Positions 33,790-42,228 of a DNA stretch of 64,000 bases are shown here, in pieces; the first letter of the stretch is position 1; each line of letters begins with the position of its first letter. The translations under genes and the position numbers were made by a program. This DNA is from CAZMGB01 sp964565775. Lineage in GTDB: Bacteria > Chloroflexota > Dehalococcoidia > DSTF01 > JALHUB01. Below the pieces are notes generated by a model that was not told the origin of the DNA, made no database searches, and worked only from the letters and a program-made list of their open reading frames with translations. Location of the stretch: assembly GCA_964565775.1 (NCBI GenBank), contig CAZMGB010000015.1, forward strand, positions 1 through 64,000, in the 5' to 3' direction.

Positions 33790-35226
33790 ATGAGCAAGGA
33801 TTGGCCCTTCTACCTGGCGGGACGGTGGGAGAAGTCATCGGAGACTCTGTCCGTCACCAGCCCCTACGACGACAGCGTCGTAGGCACCACCTACCTGGCC
33901 ACCGCCGCACAACTGGAAGAAGCGACGGCGGCGGCTGAGAAGGCTTTCAAGACTACGAGTCGCCTCGCATCATTCGAGCGCGAGGAGATCCTTCTCTCCA
34001 TCTCCCGCGGCATCGCCGAGAGGCGCGACGAGCTGGCGCGGCTGATGGCGCAGGAGGCAGGCAAGCCGGTGCGGGACGCCGCCGTGGAGATAACGCGCGC
34101 CGTCAACACCTTCAAGGTCGCCGCCGAGGAGTCCAAGCGGATCGGCGGCGAGGTCATCCCCATCGACTGGCTGCCTCTGGCAAAGGGACGCCTGGGCATC
34201 AGCCGGCGGTTCCCCATAGGGCCGGTGGCAGCCATCTCGCCCTTCAACTTTCCCCTCAATCTCGCCGCCCACAAGATCGCGCCAGCGTTCGCCGTCGGCA
34301 ATCCGGTGGTCGTTAAGCCGCCTTCGGACGCGCCGCTGGTGCTCCTGACGGTCGCGGGTATCGTGCACGAATCGGGACTGCCCGCGGGCGCGTTCAGCGT
34401 CCTCCCCATGACGCGCAGCCAGGGCGACCGCCTGGTGAGCGATGACCGCTTCAAGCTCCTCACGTTCACGGGCTCCTCGCCCGTGGGCTGGGGAATGAAG
34501 GAGCGGGCCGGCAAGAAGCGCCTGGCCCTCGAGCTGGGTGGCAACGGCGCCGTCATTGTCGACCGTGACGCCGATCTGGACTACGCCGTGCAGCGGGTCG
34601 TGACCGGCGCCTTCTCCTTCGCCGGCCAGATCTGCGTCTCCGTGCAGCGGGTGTTGATCCACGACGAGATCTATGACACCTTCATCCGCTCTCTGGTCGA
34701 CGCCGTCAAGCGCCTCAAGGTGGGCGATCCCCTCGACCCCGAGACTGACGTGGGCCCGGTCATCAACGACGCGGCCGCCGAGCGCATCGAGTCGTGGATC
34801 GAGGAGGCGGTGCGGGCCGGGGGCCGCATCCTCGTCGGCGGAACGCGCCGGGGCCGCCTTTTCGAGCCTACCGTCCTGGCCGACGTCTCCACCGACTGCA
34901 AGATATGCAGCATCGAGGCGTTCGCCCCCATCGTTGACGTCTACGCCTTCCACGACTTCGAGGAGGCGCTGGCGCGCGCCAACGATTCGGACTACGGGCT
35001 CCAGGGCGGCGTCTTCACCAACAGCCTCGAGCACGCGCTGCGCGCCTTCGAGGAGATGGAGGTGGGTGGCCTCATGGTCAACGACGTGCCCACGTTCCGC
35101 ATCGATCACATGCCCTTCGGCGGCACCAAGGACTCGGGCTTCGGCCGCGAGGGCGTGAAGTACGCCATCGAGGAGCAGACGGAGCTCCGGCTGATGGTCT
35201 TCAACCGCCCGCCGAGCAAGGCCTGA
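33790..35226 (+). CDS. Aldehyde dehydrogenase, NAD(P)-dependent
   Basis: A 478-residue enzyme from ATG 33790. Landmarks: ISPFNFPLNLAAHKIAPA, coenzyme-site VVKPPSDAPL, FTGSSPVGWG, catalytic Glu in ALELGGNGAVIV, catalytic Cys in FAGQICVSVQRV, and C-terminal PFGGTKDSGFGREGVKYA. The pattern is closest to the lactaldehyde/non-phosphorylating glyceraldehyde-3-phosphate-type subfamily. It oxidises an aldehyde to the acid in the cytoplasm. The aldo/keto reductase gene follows after a terminator-like hairpin, so the two are probably separate units. Confidence 0.93.
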   Translation: MSKDWPFYLAGRWEKSSETLSVTSPYDDSVVGTTYLATAAQLEEATAAAEKAFKTTSRLASFEREEILLSISRGIAERRDELARLMAQEAGKPVRDAAVEITRAVNTFKVAAEESKRIGGEVIPIDWLPLAKGRLGISRRFPIGPVAAISPFNFPLNLAAHKIAPAFAVGNPVVVKPPSDAPLVLLTVAGIVHESGLPAGAFSVLPMTRSQGDRLVSDDRFKLLTFTGSSPVGWGMKERAGKKRLALELGGNGAVIVDRDADLDYAVQRVVTGAFSFAGQICVSVQRVLIHDEIYDTFIRSLVDAVKRLKVGDPLDPETDVGPVINDAAAERIESWIEEAVRAGGRILVGGTRRGRLFEPTVLADVSTDCKICSIEAFAPIVDVYAFHDFEEALARANDSDYGLQGGVFTNSLEHALRAFEEMEVGGLMVNDVPTFRIDHMPFGGTKDSGFGREGVKYAIEEQTELRLMVFNRPPSKA

Positions 35227-35258
35227 TACGCCCCAGGCGGTCGGCGTCGCGCCCGGGG

Positions 35259-35300
35259 AGCGAGCCCGAGCTGGCCCCGAAGACCGGCAGGGCTCGCTTT
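35259..35300 (+). terminator. Terminator-like hairpin after the aldehyde dehydrogenase gene
   Basis: AGCGAGCCC (35259-35267) pairs perfectly with GGGCTCGCT (35290-35298) across a 22-nt loop that can itself fold. It is followed by TT and then AC, so the T-run is weak. Confidence 0.4.
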
Positions 35301-35326
35301 ACTCCGATGGACAACGGGCCTACGCT
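35298..35326 (+). promoter_or_regulatory. Promoter for a leaderless aldo/keto reductase mRNA
   Basis: TTTACT (35298-35303), a 17-bp spacer and TACGCT (35321-35326) place the transcription start at about 35333, the A of the ATG. No Shine-Dalgarno is present upstream (TATATAT instead), consistent with a leaderless transcript. Confidence 0.4.
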
Positions 35327-35332
35327 ATATAT

Positions 35333-36292
35333 ATGAGACAGCGCAAGTTCGGGACAACTGACCTCGACGTATCGGAGCTGTGCCTGGGCACAATGCAGTT
35401 CGGCTGGACGGCGGACGAGCGCTCCGCCTTCGCGACGATGGACGCGTTCGTGGAGGCGGGGGGCAACTTCCTCGATACCGCCGACGTGTACAGCAACTGG
35501 GCGCCCAACAACCCCGGCGGCGTGGCCGAGGAGATCATCGGCCGCTGGCTGAAGGCGCGCGGTAACCGCGACCGGGTCGTCATCGCCACGAAGGTTCGCA
35601 GCAGGATGTGGGAGGGGCCCGACGGTGAGGGGCTCAGCCGCTCGCACATCATGCGCGCCGTCGACGACAGCCTCCGCCGCTTGCAGGTCGAGACTATCGA
35701 CCTCTACCAGTGCCACTTCCCGGACGAGAACACGCCGATCGAGGAAACGCTAGCCGCCTTCACCGAATTGATCGACGCCGGCAAGGTACGCTACATCGGC
35801 GCCTCCAACTACAAGGCAGAGGAGTTGGAGGCGGCCCTCAACACCGCCGATGAGAAGCACCTGCGCCGGTTCGTGTCGCTCCAGCCGCACTACCACCTCG
35901 TCCTCAGGTTCGGGTTCGAGTGGGCGCTCGGCGGCCTCTGCCAGCGGGAAGGGATCGCCGTCATCCCCTACAGCCCGCTCGCCAGCGGCTTCCTCACCGG
36001 GAAGTACCGCAAAGACCAGCCGCTGCCGGAAAGCAAGCGCGCCGAAGGCGTGAAGCGCTACATGACCGAGCAGGGCTTCCGCGTGATGGACGAGGTGGAC
36101 GCGACGGCGAAGGCGCACGCGACGACACCTGCCGCCGTCGCGATAGCGTGGCTGCTCGCGAAGCCGGTGGTCGCCGCGCCCATCATCGGCGCCAACACGC
36201 CCGAGCAGCTCGCGGACCTTCTGCCCGCGACCGACCTCCGGCTCAGCACCGACGAGATCGACGCGCTCAACGCGGCGAGCCAGGGCATGTAG
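35333..36292 (+). CDS. Aldo/keto reductase
   Basis: A 319-residue NADPH-dependent TIM-barrel oxidoreductase. N-terminal RKFGTTDLDVSELCLGTMQF, catalytic tetrad Asp in FLDTADVYSNW (with Tyr), Lys in IATKVRSRM and His in LYQCHFPDENTP, and cofactor motifs GASNY, SLQPHYHL and PYSPLASGFLTGKY. The pattern is that of the AKR11/YajO group. It has no Shine-Dalgarno and is probably leaderless. Physiological carbonyl substrate unknown. Confidence 0.93.
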   Translation: MRQRKFGTTDLDVSELCLGTMQFGWTADERSAFATMDAFVEAGGNFLDTADVYSNWAPNNPGGVAEEIIGRWLKARGNRDRVVIATKVRSRMWEGPDGEGLSRSHIMRAVDDSLRRLQVETIDLYQCHFPDENTPIEETLAAFTELIDAGKVRYIGASNYKAEELEAALNTADEKHLRRFVSLQPHYHLVLRFGFEWALGGLCQREGIAVIPYSPLASGFLTGKYRKDQPLPESKRAEGVKRYMTEQGFRVMDEVDATAKAHATTPAAVAIAWLLAKPVVAAPIIGANTPEQLADLLPATDLRLSTDEIDALNAASQGM

Positions 36293-36322
36293 GCCCCGCC
36301 TAGGCCTGTCAAGCCCGCTGAG

Positions 36323-36994
36323 TCAGACCGGCCACCCCTCCTGCCGCCATGCCATCTCCCAGAAGAGGTACTCGTAGCGGCTGCTGGTGAGGAAGGCGCC
36401 CTCCATGCGCCGCAGGGCCTCCTCCGGCAGCCCGGCTGCCACCTTGTCGACCAGCTCGCGGCACCAGTCGGCCAGCTCGGCGAACTCAGGGGAGGAGTAC
36501 ATGTCGATGAACTTGCCGTACCGCCCGTCCTCCGGCCGCGGCTTCTCGGCCAGCCGCTCGCCGATCTCGCAGAAGCTCCACATACAGGGGAGCAGGGCCG
36601 CGACGAGCTCCGAGAAGTCACCGACCGACGCCACGCGGAGGAGAAAGTCCGCGTAGCCGTGCGTCGTGGGTGCCTTCTCCTCCGCCTCAAGTTCGCCGAG
36701 CGAGATGCCGAACTCGGCGGCGTAGGAGCGGTGCAGCTCCATCTCCACGTTCAGGGTCTCCTGGGCGAGGTCCGCGAAACGCCGCATGGTGAGGAGGTCC
36801 GGGGAGCGGGCGACGGCCAGGCCGAGAAGGCGGGCGTAGTCGATGAGAAAGAGGTAGTCCTGACGCACCCAGAACTTGAACTTCTCGATATCGAGGGTGC
36901 TGTCGCCGATGCCGCGGACGAAGGGGTGATTCTGCTGGGCCTCCCAGACGGGCCGGGCCAGACGGTAGAGGCGGTCGCTGAAACGCTCGGCCAC
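36323..36994 (-). CDS. tenA: TenA-family aminopyrimidine aminohydrolase (thiaminase II)
   Basis: A 223-residue all-helical TenA protein from GTG 36994 (TAGGAGA upstream, overlapping the stop of the M28-like gene). Active-site features: VRQDYLFLIDYARL (Asp/Tyr), catalytic Cys in LLPCMWSFCEIGERL, and C-terminal Glu in YEYLFWEMAW. TenA converts aminomethyl-pyrimidine from degraded thiamine to hydroxymethyl-pyrimidine. The gene is last in a minus-strand set with an M28-like hydrolase and a second TenA relative, which points to salvage of thiamine fragments. Confidence 0.92.
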   Translation of the reverse strand: MAERFSDRLYRLARPVWEAQQNHPFVRGIGDSTLDIEKFKFWVRQDYLFLIDYARLLGLAVARSPDLLTMRRFADLAQETLNVEMELHRSYAAEFGISLGELEAEEKAPTTHGYADFLLRVASVGDFSELVAALLPCMWSFCEIGERLAEKPRPEDGRYGKFIDMYSSPEFAELADWCRELVDKVAAGLPEEALRRMEGAFLTSSRYEYLFWEMAWRQEGWPV

Positions 36995-37004
36995 GGGCGG
37001 TCTC

Positions 37005-38360
37005 CTAGCGCGTTCGCACGCCCTGGCGCATAGACCGCGCAGTCGTCCCGGCGGTCGACTCGATGATGCGGGCGGCGGCCCGTGTGATGGCGGCCAGGTG
37101 TTCGCGGTCGATCTTGTCCAGCGTGTCCTCAGAGTCGAACAGGTACACCGGCGCCGACAGGAAATTCACGAGGGGCACCCCCTCCCGATGAAAAGGCCCG
37201 CCGTCGGTGGTCGGCGCGGGCCCGAAGATGGTCGGCGGTATGATGAGGGAGCGGCGCAAATCTTCGGCGCTGATGGCGGCACGGACGGCGTCCTCCAGGC
37301 CCGGATTCTCGGTGGTGAACCACCAGCGCGGCTCGGGTTGACCCGTCGGAGTCAGCTTTCCGTCCCGCTCCACGTGCTCGAGCGCCGCATGCTCCAGGTG
37401 GAGCTCCAGCACGACGCTCTCCAGAAGCTCACGGTGCGCCGAGATAAATCCGCGCGAACCCGAGCCACCGCACATGTGGCCGCTGGTGAGAAGGAAGAGG
37501 AGGTTATGCGGCCGCTCCTCCCGCGGGACGGCCGCCCAGTAGGCGGCCTGGGCCATGACCATCGCTATTCCGCATCCATCCTCCACTGCGGAGCTCCAGG
37601 GGCCGTCGTGGTGCGACCCGATGATCACGGTTTCCCCACTCTGGCCGGGCAGCTCGCCGATGATGTTGTACGTCTCTTCCTCAGAGCGCCGGGACGCTAC
37701 CTTCAGCTCCGCGCGAACGGCGCCTGCCGCCAAAGCATCCCGCAGCAGGCCCGCGCTCTCCCGGCCCACCCAGACGCCGGGGATCGGCCGGGCGACGCCA
37801 TCGTAGGGAACATAGTAGTCGTGCGTGCCCGGCGGATAGTCCTCCAGCACGCCGACGTAGGCCCGGGCGCCCGCCTCGATGGCCGGTTCCATGACAGCCT
37901 GTCTCCTAGGACCGAAGGGCAGAACGTGCGCGAAGCCGTCGAAAGTGCGGTCCGGATCGAAGATCCAGCTTGAGCGCTTCACGAAGAAGTCGAAGCGCAG
38001 GGCCTGCATCGACAGGAAATCAACGGCGATGGCGTCGCGGACCCCTCGCTCTCTGTCCGCCAGGGGGACCAGCGGTCCCTCAACGACGCCCGACGCTGTG
38101 TGCGGGAGCGGAAAACACGGCACCTCCCTCCGTCGCCCGTCGGCGGAGGCGATGACCAGGGACCACGACTGCGGCTCCCAGACGGCCAGGCGAATGGGCT
38201 CGCGGCGGACGTTCTCCAGCCCGAGGGCCTCGAACCGCGCCTGCGCGAAGTCCTCCGTCCAACGGTCGGCCGCATATCCCGGACGGCGGACGCCCCGACG
38301 AAAGACCTCCTCGATCCAGCCGTAGATCTCGTCGTCGTGGGGGATGAGTTCGGGGCGCAT
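37005..38360 (-). CDS. M28-like metallopeptidase/amidohydrolase with altered catalytic Glu site
   Basis: A 451-residue protein from ATG 38360 (AGGAGG upstream). A PA-like insert precedes the M28 fold. Metal ligands seen: His in IIGSHHDGPW and Asp in VEDGCGIAM. Where M28 enzymes have the Glu pair before a G-x-x-G-S, this one has LLTSGHMCGGSGSRG, so the usual base/ligand Glu are replaced by His-Met. Later ligands may be in ELHLEHAA and TTDGGPFH. Flanked by TenA and a TenA-like gene in one operon, it could be an amidohydrolase acting on thiamine breakdown products instead of a peptidase. That is inference. Confidence 0.85.
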   Translation of the reverse strand: MRPELIPHDDEIYGWIEEVFRRGVRRPGYAADRWTEDFAQARFEALGLENVRREPIRLAVWEPQSWSLVIASADGRRREVPCFPLPHTASGVVEGPLVPLADRERGVRDAIAVDFLSMQALRFDFFVKRSSWIFDPDRTFDGFAHVLPFGPRRQAVMEPAIEAGARAYVGVLEDYPPGTHDYYVPYDGVARPIPGVWVGRESAGLLRDALAAGAVRAELKVASRRSEEETYNIIGELPGQSGETVIIGSHHDGPWSSAVEDGCGIAMVMAQAAYWAAVPREERPHNLLFLLTSGHMCGGSGSRGFISAHRELLESVVLELHLEHAALEHVERDGKLTPTGQPEPRWWFTTENPGLEDAVRAAISAEDLRRSLIIPPTIFGPAPTTDGGPFHREGVPLVNFLSAPVYLFDSEDTLDKIDREHLAAITRAAARIIESTAGTTARSMRQGVRTR

Positions 38361-38398
38361 GCGGGCCTCCTTCTCGTGAAGCGCGACGCCGTCCCGAC

Positions 38399-39067
38399 CT
38401 AGGGCAGCGACACCTCGTACATGGTGTCCCAGTACATGAGCTCGTAGGCCTGAATGAGACGGGCGGCGCGGGCCGCGGCCGCCAGCTCCACGCCGCGGTC
38501 GAGGCCATCCTGAACGACGCGCAGGGAGTCGGCCTCGAACTGGGGCGCGGGCTCGGCAAACGCGTCGAAGAACGCCACCGCTTCGGGTGAGAGCCCGTAC
38601 TTCCCCTTGAGCGCCGCGCTCATTCGGCCGCAGGCGGCGCCCCAAGCGGCCAGGTTGAGCACGAAGGCGGCCGCGAAGTCAGCGTCCGACCCGTAGAGCG
38701 CCAGCCAGGCCACATAGGCCGCGTAGGCCTGGCAGCCAGGCAGGGGCTCGTAGTGGCGAAGGTCGTCCTCACTCATCCCCAGCGCACCGGCGAAGGCGAG
38801 GAGAGCATCCCGCGCCCCGGCCTCACCCTGGAGCGACGCGAGGAGGTAGTCGCGGCTCGGCAGGTGGGCGTGGCGGTTGACGACGAGAGCGATGCTGCGG
38901 AGGTCGGAGTTGATGATGTAGTACTGCTCGCCGGCGAAGAAGTGGAGCCTGTCCCTGGGGACACGGCCCTCCTCCAGGGCGGCGAGGTACGGATGAGCTA
39001 GCAGCTTGTCCTCGACCGGCTTGAGCTGCGCGCGCGTCTCCGCTATGAGCTGACGGGCGTCGGCCAC
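38399..39067 (-). CDS. TenA/PqqC-like heme-oxygenase-fold protein
   Basis: A 222-residue protein from GTG 39067 (AAGGAGGTG upstream). All-helical TenA/THI-4/PqqC pattern: HPYLAALEEGRVPRDRLHFF, AGEQYYIINSDLRSIAL, GCQAYAAYVAWLALYGSDAD. It lacks the TenA catalytic Cys in LLPC context (it has NLAAWGAACGRM), so it probably does a different reaction or is a binding protein. 38 bp upstream of the M28-like gene in the same unit. Confidence 0.8.
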   Translation of the reverse strand: MADARQLIAETRAQLKPVEDKLLAHPYLAALEEGRVPRDRLHFFAGEQYYIINSDLRSIALVVNRHAHLPSRDYLLASLQGEAGARDALLAFAGALGMSEDDLRHYEPLPGCQAYAAYVAWLALYGSDADFAAAFVLNLAAWGAACGRMSAALKGKYGLSPEAVAFFDAFAEPAPQFEADSLRVVQDGLDRGVELAAAARAARLIQAYELMYWDTMYEVSLP

Positions 39068-39095
39068 GGGACACCTCCTTCGCGGCGTGGCACGT

Positions 39096-39230
39096 TCAGG
39101 GGAAGGGCTTCGTCATTGCCAGGTCGTCGAACGCCTCAAGCCCCTTCTGCCTCATAGCCGCCATGAAGCGCTCCCTATCCATAGAGGCCTCGCCGCCATG
39201 CGCCCTCCCTCCTCCGGCAGCGGCGGGGGT
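39096..39230 (-). pseudogene. C-terminal fragment of a second saccharopine-dehydrogenase-like gene
   Basis: The last 40 or so codons (GGGRAHGGEAS, RFMAAMRQKGLEAFDDLAMT, ending KPFP and a stop) match the tail of the intact gene at 40512-41630 (SAMREKGVHAYEDLAMTKPF, then P and a stop). DNA around both stops is also alike (GGCACGTTCAGGGGAA). The rest of the gene is missing; upstream lies the M24-like gene. This is the remnant of a tandem or paralogous copy. Confidence 0.75.
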
Positions 39231-39270
39231 CTGCAACGAACATCCGGGCGCTGAAATCAGGAGACACCGC

Positions 39271-40386
39271 TCAACGGCCATTCAGGCTCAGAGCCGTTGG
39301 GAAGTCGGTCAGTCGCGCTACGCCGTCGGCCAGGACCTGGAATGTGTCCTCCAGCCGCACACCGCCCACGCCCGGCACCGAAAGCACGGAGTGCCCCACG
39401 GTAAGGGCCATCCCCTCTCGAATCTGCACAGCCGAGTCGCCGGGGTGAATCGTGGGCGCAGGCGTCTCTTCGAAACCGAGGCCAATGCTGTGGCTGATGC
39501 CCGGCACGTATTGATCGCCGAAGCCTGCCCCCTCGACGACGGCCTTAGCGGCCATGTCGATATCTCTCATGTGCGCTCCCGGTCTGAGCGCCCCGACGCC
39601 AGCCTCCTGCGCCTTCCTGTATACCGCAAACAACTCGTTCTGGTCCTTTGTGGGAGCACCGACCACAAACGTGCGACAGAGGTTTGCACAGTAGCCTTCG
39701 TAGCGCGGCACAAGGTCAATCACTACGAGCTCGCCTTCTTCAATCTCCTTCGCGGTGGCCGTGCCATGTAGCCAACCGGAGCGGGCGCCCGAGTTCACGA
39801 AGACCGGGGTGGCGGTGCCCTGCCCACCGGCCTTTCGCATCGCGTACTCCACCTCAGCCGCCACTTCGTTCTCAGTGATACCGGTGCGCAGTGCTTTGGC
39901 TGCTGCACCCATGCCGACAGCCGCGATTTCTCCAGCGCGACGCATCAGACCAAGCTCGGTTTCGTCTTTGATCATACGAAGCTCGTCCATCACGGGCGCG
40001 ATATCGACAACCTTGACCTTCGGGTTGGCCCGCTGAAACATCGTGAGCAGAAAGGCGGGGGTCGAAAACCACATCTGCACGCCCACCGTGAGACGCTTCG
40101 TGGCACCCGTGAGTTCGCGCATCACCCCCACGACATCTTTGATCTGTTGCCCTACGGTGCCGAAGACGCGCACGTCATCTATCCCGAACCGCTCTCTGAT
40201 CTCACGCTCCTCACCACGAAACGCGACCAGGATGGCCGGCCCCGCCGACGGCACGATGGCGCGAGGCTGGTACCTGTCTTCCCCGAAGAAATAGATGTAG
40301 TCGTCGTGCGTCAGAATCAGATACGCATCTATCCCCCTCTGCCTCATCCGCTCCTGCGCTCGCTCGAGGCGTTCTTTGTTTACCAC
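39271..40386 (-). CDS. M24-family protein (Xaa-Pro peptidase/creatinase-like) with degenerate metal site
   Basis: A 371-residue pita-bread-fold protein from GTG 40386 (GGGAGAG upstream). N-terminal creatinase domain (QRGIDAYLILTHDDYIYFFG) and C-terminal M24 domain. The five metal ligands of aminopeptidases are only partly kept: Asp in VVIDLVPRYEGY present, second Asp replaced by Asn (CANLCRTF), His present (GISHSIGLGFEETP), first Glu replaced by His (MALTVGHSVL), last Glu present (GVRLEDTF). This suggests a creatinase-like hydrolase or lyase. It lies between the intact saccharopine-dehydrogenase-like gene and its broken copy. Confidence 0.85.
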   Translation of the reverse strand: MVNKERLERAQERMRQRGIDAYLILTHDDYIYFFGEDRYQPRAIVPSAGPAILVAFRGEEREIRERFGIDDVRVFGTVGQQIKDVVGVMRELTGATKRLTVGVQMWFSTPAFLLTMFQRANPKVKVVDIAPVMDELRMIKDETELGLMRRAGEIAAVGMGAAAKALRTGITENEVAAEVEYAMRKAGGQGTATPVFVNSGARSGWLHGTATAKEIEEGELVVIDLVPRYEGYCANLCRTFVVGAPTKDQNELFAVYRKAQEAGVGALRPGAHMRDIDMAAKAVVEGAGFGDQYVPGISHSIGLGFEETPAPTIHPGDSAVQIREGMALTVGHSVLSVPGVGGVRLEDTFQVLADGVARLTDFPTALSLNGR

Positions 40387-40511
40387 GTTGTTCTCTCCCG
40401 GCTTCCCGGCGACTCGGTGACGAGACCGTTGACACCTTCGCTCGCTCGCGGCTTCATTCTCGCAGACGAGAACGCCACGGAGCCACCTCTCCCCGGAGAC
40501 GGGGGGCACGT

Positions 40512-41630
40512 TCAGGGGAACGGCTTCGTCATCGCCAGGTCCTCGTAGGCGTGTACTCCCTTCTCCCTCATCGCCGACAGGAAGGGTTCCGGCTTGAGGC
40601 AGGCCTCGGGAGCGTAGACGCCGCCTCCCTCAGCGATGATTTCGCCGCGGGCGAGCATCTGAGCGCCGACGGAGAGGGAGACACCCGTCGTCTCCCGCAT
40701 CCCGCCGATGCCGCATACCATGCGCTCCACCTGTGATCCGTCCTTGTCGCCCCACACGTCGACACGAATGGCACCCGGCGCGGGCGCGCCGCCGCCCGTC
40801 AGCCACTCGACGCCTGCCAGAAGACGAGCCACGACGTCGATGCGACGATCGCCCGCGAATAGGCCCCGCCGCGCCAGCCAGACGAGCAGGCGCGCCCCGC
40901 GCCCAAAGCCCATGAAGAAGTTGCACTCGTCCATACCGGAGAGGAAGCGAGGGAGCGTGACCGGCTCGGTGTGGCCCATGTTCCAGACTTTGATGCGGCC
41001 GTAGCGCGGGAAGTCGACGGTCTGGGCGACGCTACAGGCCCAGAGCATCACCTGCCTGCCCCAACGCCAGCCGGCCACCTGGCCGCTGAGGACGAAGAGC
41101 ATGTGCTTGATAACCGCCTGGCCGCCGCCCGCGTTCAGGGGCTGGTAGACGTTGACGTCGACTCGCCGGATGTGGTCGAGCTGCCCGGCCAAATAGCGGA
41201 CGCCGACGTTGGTGATGCCGGGGCTGGCCCCGAGGCCCGTGAGGACGATACGGCCGGCGCGGCGGGCCGGCTCGTTCAGGTCAGACAGCACCGCCTGGGC
41301 GGCGCTCCAGTCGTCGCAGATGCTCGCATAGTGCACCCCGGCCTCCATAGCGGCGCTGGCCAGCTTCGTCTCGAAGCGGTAGAAGGGGCCCAGGGCAGAC
41401 GCCGCGACGTCGTGCCCGCGCATCGACTCGACCAGCGAGCGCTGGTCGCTGGCATCGACCGACCGGATATCGACGTTAGCGCCGCGGCCCGATAGCGTCG
41501 CCGCCAGCTTCTCGGCCGCCGACACGTTTCGGTCGGCGACGGTCACCAGCTCAACGCCCGGCGAGAGGGCCAGGTCCTCCACTGCCCGGCTGCCCATGTC
41601 GCCGGCGCCACCCAGCACAATAACCTTCAT
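40512..41630 (-). CDS. Saccharopine dehydrogenase-like NAD(P)-dependent oxidoreductase
   Basis: A 372-residue protein from ATG 41630 (GGGAAAAGAG upstream). The N-terminal Rossmann fold has VIVLGGAGDMGSRAVEDLAL and TVADRNVSAAEKLAA; the second domain has ASALGPFYRFETKLASAAME, HYASICDDW and TGLGASPGITNVGVRYLAG, all typical of the saccharopine dehydrogenase/carboxynorspermidine reductase-like superfamily. First gene of the minus-strand set running to tenA. Substrate unknown; a reductase for an amino-acid-like Schiff base is typical. Confidence 0.88.
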   Translation of the reverse strand: MKVIVLGGAGDMGSRAVEDLALSPGVELVTVADRNVSAAEKLAATLSGRGANVDIRSVDASDQRSLVESMRGHDVAASALGPFYRFETKLASAAMEAGVHYASICDDWSAAQAVLSDLNEPARRAGRIVLTGLGASPGITNVGVRYLAGQLDHIRRVDVNVYQPLNAGGGQAVIKHMLFVLSGQVAGWRWGRQVMLWACSVAQTVDFPRYGRIKVWNMGHTEPVTLPRFLSGMDECNFFMGFGRGARLLVWLARRGLFAGDRRIDVVARLLAGVEWLTGGGAPAPGAIRVDVWGDKDGSQVERMVCGIGGMRETTGVSLSVGAQMLARGEIIAEGGGVYAPEACLKPEPFLSAMREKGVHAYEDLAMTKPFP

Positions 41631-42228
41631 CTCTTTTCCCCCTTCTTGTCTGGATTCCGGTGTCAGAAGACGAGGCGTCGCGCCATCATTATGCCCCTTA
41701 GAGGCACAGCCGTACACCTCGGAGCGGACGAGTCTCCTGCTTTTCGTCATCGCTGCCGTCAGCCCGCGCGGTGCCCGCGCCGGAGGGCAAGGGCGGGCGG
41801 TCGGAACATGCACGCGAGGCGGATTGACTCTACGATCAGGTTCGGCTGATACTGTGGTCGGCCGACCTGACGGGTGCTGGCCCATTCCACATGCGGGAAA
41901 GGAGGTGAGAGCGATGACTGCGATCCTGCGACAACGTCTCCTTTGAGCGGGCGGTGAGCGCCTGGAGGCGCTGGCGCAGGTGCTGCGCCAGTCATCCGCT
42001 CGAGTGGCCTCTCTTCCCGTCCTGCCCTAGCTACCGCCCTGTCTCCGAACGCAATCTTTTGCGAGCCAGAGCGCCGCAGTAGAGTGACGGCCTGAGGCTC
42101 ACTCCAGCCTCCATCGATCCCCGTTTCATCACCACTCAGACGTTCACCGTAGGGTCGAACAGACCCTACCGACGCCGGCGGACGGTGGCGCCCCGGCACT
42201 CGTCCGTCACGAGAAGGAGAAGCCAGCG
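41631..42228. other. Intergenic region with leader-like element
   Basis: About 600 bp between divergent genes. Contents: a 10-codon ORF with a near-perfect Shine-Dalgarno (41914-41946) and two tandem GC hairpins (41957-41990), described separately. No T-box, riboswitch or T-run terminator recognised. Confidence 0.5.
41898..41990 (+). promoter_or_regulatory. Putative leader peptide with SD-sequestering stem and tandem hairpins
   Basis: AAAGGAGGTGA (41898-41908) precedes ATG 41914 of an 11-codon ORF encoding MTAILRQRLL, stop at 41944-41946. The end of this ORF, CTCCTTT (41938-41944), is complementary to the Shine-Dalgarno AAAGGAG (41898-41904). Then come AGCGCC-tgga-GGCGCT (41957-41972) and TGGCGCAG-gtg-CTGCGCCA (41972-41990). 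The mutually exclusive base pairing resembles a translation-dependent leader for the dehydratase gene at 42229. No U-run follows, so classical attenuation is not supported. Confidence 0.4.
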
